Part shown: positions 59,801-64,000 of the stretch, piece after piece | Numbering within the stretch: position 1 is the first letter of the stretch | Layout of the letters: each line of letters starts with the position of its first letter | The notes under the pieces: generated by a model | Databases searched by the model: none | What the model was told of the DNA's origin: nothing | Seen by the model: the letters and a program-made list of their open reading frames with translations, nothing else | Made by a program: the position numbers and the translations under genes | Source of the DNA: Steromphala cineraria | Taxonomy: Eukaryota > Mollusca > Gastropoda > Trochida > Trochidae | DNA length: 64,000 nucleotides | Direction of reading: 5' to 3' | Assembly (NCBI GenBank): GCA_916613615.1 | Contig: OU744721.1 | Span: 76,947,060 to 77,011,059 of the forward strand

Positions 59801-62800
59801 ATCCAATTTGTCTTCTTCTACCAATACAATGCATCTGAAATCATCATGGACATGGCATAGTGGGTTGCTATAAGCCCCGAGAGCTATTCTACAATTCTTT
59901 TTTGAGCCAACTATTGTGTAATTTTGGTTGAGCATGTCATAAAGACTGCCATAAATGCTCTCAAGATCCTTCAAAACAAGAACAACACCTTCTTCCATAC
60001 AAAGAATAATCTGACTCAATATGCGATAGTTGTAATCATCCGTCCTGTCTTCTTCAAAATGACTTCCAAGAATTGTGACATGCTTTCTCCCCATGTCACC
60101 CAGTAGTCCTTCAATGATGCTGAGTGCAGATTCTCCTCTTGTTGCCAGTAGAAGATGACGAGCAGTTTGGTCTCTGATATTGTCTTCTACAAGTTGCAAT
60201 ACTCTTGGCATTTCCTTTGGCCAGGATAAAGGGTCAACAGCAGATATGGTTGCCTCAAGGTATGTCTTAAATACTGACAAAACAGAGTCAATTTCAGTTG
60301 AGAGTCCACCAAAATTCCTTAGCAAACCTTTGACTACAATTGACAATTGCATTTCTGGATCTGATGCATCTTCATCTGACAGGAAGTGATACTCTTTGGA
60401 CACATACTTTACCAAAGAGTAAAAATCTCTTAACCCATGAAAGTTCTTGAATTTTTGTTTGCCTGTGTAATCAATGTAAGCATCAGCAATGGCCCTAATG
60501 AGTTCAGAATCAATGTTTTCCTTTGTTTCATTTAAGTTCAATGTTGATGACAGACTCAAATTCATTGTTTGGTCATGAACACTTGCTTCACTTATAGAAA
60601 GACCTGTGTGATATAGCTCATCTGCATCCATGTCTGGCCTGGACAAATGAATAGCTCTGTTCATCTTTGCAGCATCAAGTGCCCAGTTTGATATTCCAAC
60701 TACAGCAACTTTTGGAAGTTCTGTATCTCCGGGTTCTAGTAGACTATGAAGTACTTTCAGAGGATTAAACTTTGATGTCTCTGCCAGACCAATTTCATCC
60801 AATACAACTACTGGAAGGACACTCCCGTCTTTGTCTTGGTCTTTGTAGCGTTCAGCTTTTTCGAAAACTTTGATGATACCTTCTGATGTTGATGACTCCG
60901 AACCTTGGTAAGAAACACAGAACACTTGCGGAAGACTTTGGAAATATGCATCCTTGGAATCCTTTCCACGCAGGTTACTTTTGATCAGCTGTAATGAAAG
61001 TGATTTGCTACATCCTGGTTTGCCAACAACAAATACTGGGATGCGATTGAGAATGCAAACCATTATAACAAACACATTCTCCTTCAGGGCTGTATTCCTT
61101 GCTGTTCCTGGTGGTAATTCCATTCTTTCCAAAAGATCTGATTGTTCCCTTTGAATTATCCTTAAAATGCTTTTTTCTGTCTCTTCAATGTAGTGTTTTG
61201 AGAAAATCTTCTCCATGTTAGCTCTGTATTGTTTTCGACTTGAGTTATCTGGAAGTCGTGAGTGGTAGGAATGAGCAAGCGCTAATACAACAGAATGTAC
61301 TTCCAGCACCTTATTTGACAGAAATGCTTTATAATCAATGTCATTTTTTGTCTTCAAGTTTTGTTTGAACCATTTGATCAGAGTTGTACAGCGGTTGACA
61401 TCACGAAGACTGACACATGCCCCAGATTCCTCTCTATCTCGTACAACTTTTTGTGACATAACAAGAAGGTCCACCAAACAGTCAACTAGGTTGCTTTGTA
61501 CACATCCATCAACCATTCTCTTGATGTAAGATTTCTCATCATTGGCATTCAAACTTCCATAATCCCAGACATAGTCAACCATTCTCTCTGGAAGAGGATT
61601 TACCCTGTAGACTAGTCTTGACTTTTCATCTGCTCTGACCTTTGATTCTAAGCCAGCAGTGAATATACTTTTTTCACTGCGCAGTTTGTATGGATTGCAT
61701 GCTGCCATAACAATCAGATTTGGAGCAAGAGTTTCTCCTTGACATTTGTGATGACACAGGATGGTGTTTATTAAACCTAGATGGTTACATGTGTTTATTT
61801 CGTCAAGGAACAGCCAAACTGTTTCAGATAACATGGTCAAGGCCTTCTCATTGATACTTGTGACACGTTGAATGATTTGTGATTCATCAATGCCAGCATG
61901 AATGCTTTGAATTTCTATATGAACACCACACACCTTTGCCAGATATCGTATCAGACTTGTTTTTCCACACCCAGTTTCTCCCATTACGATAATAGGAACC
62001 TGTGATCTTGTTCTGAGAACAATCAAAATCATCTTCAGGAGGTTGTCAGGAGTGAGGGCATAGTTCTTTGCTATATTTTCTAGAATTTCCTTTGAAGCAA
62101 TTCCTTCTGTAAATCTTGCTATCCGTTGTAAAATCTCTTGGAGTTCTTCTTGGTTCAAGTTTGAGAAATCTGGCAAGGGTTTCTTCACTTGAGTTTCAAA
62201 TAATTTCCTTATATGACGTGGCACCAAATCTTTCTCTCTGTATAGAGCTGAAAGGGTTTGAATATCTTGATTATGAAAAGCAAGAATGAGGTGGTTACTT
62301 TCGGCCCACCGGATCATACCATCAACACGTTTGGTCATTGCATGTGCTGAAGCTGATGTTGCAGTCAGATTCTCATTGCTATCACTCTGCTCCATGGAAG
62401 TGGTCATGCTTTTTACACTGCTGCTTTGTTCCTCTCTACATGCATTGACAGATCTTGTAGCGAACTCACTGGAAACATCAAGAAGTGCTTTAAAGAGTTG
62501 AGACTTCACTGTTTTCATGTTTGCCTCATCGCCAAGCATTCCAGCAATGTTTGTTGTTCTGAAGAAATAACTACAAGAAAATTTCTTCAGTTGATCAGAC
62601 AATACATTCAGGAATATATTGACAACTGCAAAGGACATATCAGATCCCACGGAAAAATACTTTTGAAGCAGTATTTTACACTGTTTTTCAGGAAGAGGCT
62701 TGCAAACATTTTGTCCAGTAAAATACAGATCAGTTTGATCTAGCTTTCCATCATCATATGCCTTTAAGTAAACACAAACCACTTGAGCAGGACTACAAAT

Positions 62801-64000
62801 TTCCTGGCTGGGGTGATAATTTTCATAGGTCTCCCATACAAGGAATTGTCTGTTGAAACTTGTCATGGTTTTTAGAGAATTTCTGAGAGAGTTGCTTATG
62901 GTGTTTGCAATTTCAATATATATGTATTTGGTGGTTAGCTTAACCATTGTTGATCCATGTCTTAGAAATCCTAACACAATGAGCTGAAACAGCTGCAAGT
63001 CGACATCCTGCTGCTTAGTCAGAGTCCCAACATCGATGTGAAGCAGATGCATTGGGGATATTTCAACACCTGCAATCTTCCTCACCATGTCAGCACTAGT
63101 AAGATCACCACTCAAATGCAATGTTGAAACAGTTAAACCTTTTGCCCAGGCCTCTTCTTGTATGAACTCTGACTTCCCTTGTCCTGGTACATCAGACATC
63201 ACTGTACACACTTCAGGCCACAGAGTCTGAAGACAGTATTCCATGGCATGTTGAGACATGTGTTGAACATTTTGAACCTTAGTTCCAAAGTGATCAAGTA
63301 ACGGATGATGGGCACCACCCCTACATATAACAGCAAACAGTACTGGTTTTCCTGATAGTTCTTTTACAGCATCAATAAACATGAACTGCATTTCAGTTGG
63401 TATTTTTTCAATGCATACCAATGAAAAAAGTTGTGTCCCTTTTTGATTGAATGATCTTAAACATCGATTCAATAGAAGTTTGATGTCTTCCCAGCAGGTG
63501 TCTTCTTGACAAAAGAGAACTTGATGAGATTTAGGAAGAAGTCCAGTTGTGTTCTTGTATAAAGCCATCAATGTTGGTATAACCAAATCACTATTTTCAT
63601 TTAAACCAGCAACAAATAAGTCACCCATTTCAACAACATCACCAATATTAGCTGATTTGCCTTCCTTTTTCTTGTCACCTGGAAATGTCGTCTCTGTGAA
63701 AGGTTTGTTTTCAAACAGGTGATGCAAAGCTGTTCCCAATGTCTTCAAACCATATGCTTCATCTGCATTCCCTTCTGCCTCCTCAGAATAGATTTTCTTT
63801 AACTCTGAAATGTTCATTGAACTGCATCCAGTAAAAGAAAGAAGATGACGTATCTCTTCCTCGTCATGTGTGCTTGAAAATTCTAATAATTCTTTTAGTT
63901 TAAGCAGTTGCTCAGGATAGAAAAAGTTTAGCCAATAATAATCCTGTCTCATATCTGCAGTTGTTGTTTGCCACTCATGAAGCTGTTCTTGAAACTCATG
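53834..64000 (-). CDS. RNF213: RNF213/mysterin-like giant AAA+ protein, 3' part in one exon
   Basis: At least 3389 codons in one exon, open past the right edge of the window (HEWQTTTADM precedes the first internal Met at 63950-63952), so the N-terminal part is missing. Residues from that Met: AAA3 Walker A GETGCGKT ~657-664, Walker B VWLFLDEINT ~716, sensor AACNPY; AAA4 Walker A GKPGCSKS ~978-985, Walker B VVVLDEIG ~1050, then VVGISNWALDAAKMNRAI, a signature of mysterins; DPPFLNRFEKQFIKL follows in the next module. An acidic Ser/Asp/Glu-rich linker spans ~1998-2135. A CSCSC … CDKC cluster (~2662-2700) occupies the RZ-finger position, followed by LSPAAFRILQFILHG. Vertebrate RNF213 is a cytosolic ubiquitin ligase with a RING and an RZ finger. 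No RING Cys/His pattern exists here. ATP binding and hydrolysis look intact in both modules; ligase activity is uncertain. It may be a divergent paralogue. Confidence 0.93.

Overview
This is eukaryotic, animal nuclear DNA, most likely from a mollusc or another lophotrochozoan. It is AT-rich, has GT-AG introns, and carries tRNA-derived SINE sequence, many inverted-repeat elements and two large satellite arrays. The mollusc placement rests on the general look of the dispersed repeats and on the gene families, not on a marker gene, so treat it as probable. There are no bacterial operon features.

Layout. 1-6.4 kb: a 41-bp satellite with a 981-bp higher-order duplication. 6.7-9.7 kb: dispersed inverted-repeat elements. 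9.7-36.2 kb: a gene cluster with three + strand core 1 beta-1,3-galactosyltransferase (C1GALT1/T-synthase-like) genes at 9.8-12.0, 14.3-17.05 and 28.8-30.6 kb, and two - strand PBLD (PhzF-like isomerase family) genes at 18.9-26.4 and 31.2-36.2 kb. Exon junctions were placed by hand, and reading phase is preserved at every junction. Both PBLD copies have eight exons of identical lengths (99, 100, 99, 110, 30, 89, 251 and 110 bp). The order C1GALT-2>, <PBLD-1, C1GALT-3>, <PBLD-2 indicates duplication of a convergent two-gene cassette. PBLD-1 introns are swollen by a non-LTR retrotransposon and several foldback elements.

36.2-45 kb is gene-poor and holds a 1.2-kb TIR element and several MITE-like elements. 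45-51.6 kb is a second satellite, built from ~71-bp and ~94-bp units and split by a 2447-bp element with perfect 15-bp inverted termini and TTAA target duplications (piggyBac-type, non-autonomous). 52.8-64 kb is the 3' part of an RNF213/mysterin-like giant AAA+ gene on the - strand. More than 10 kb of it is one uninterrupted exon that runs off the right edge, followed by an intron and a predicted short basic terminal exon.

The C1GALT1-like proteins should act in the Golgi on mucin-type O-glycans. PBLD is a soluble enzyme-fold protein with no obvious link to that pathway. The mysterin-like protein would be a large cytosolic AAA+ machine. It has two intact Walker A/B modules, but no RING finger is visible in the 3400 residues covered and its RZ-type zinc finger is degenerate. 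The most interesting signals are that RING-less mysterin, the PBLD-1 copy with a substituted catalytic Asp, the duplicated splice sites in the PBLD genes, and the nested transposons.
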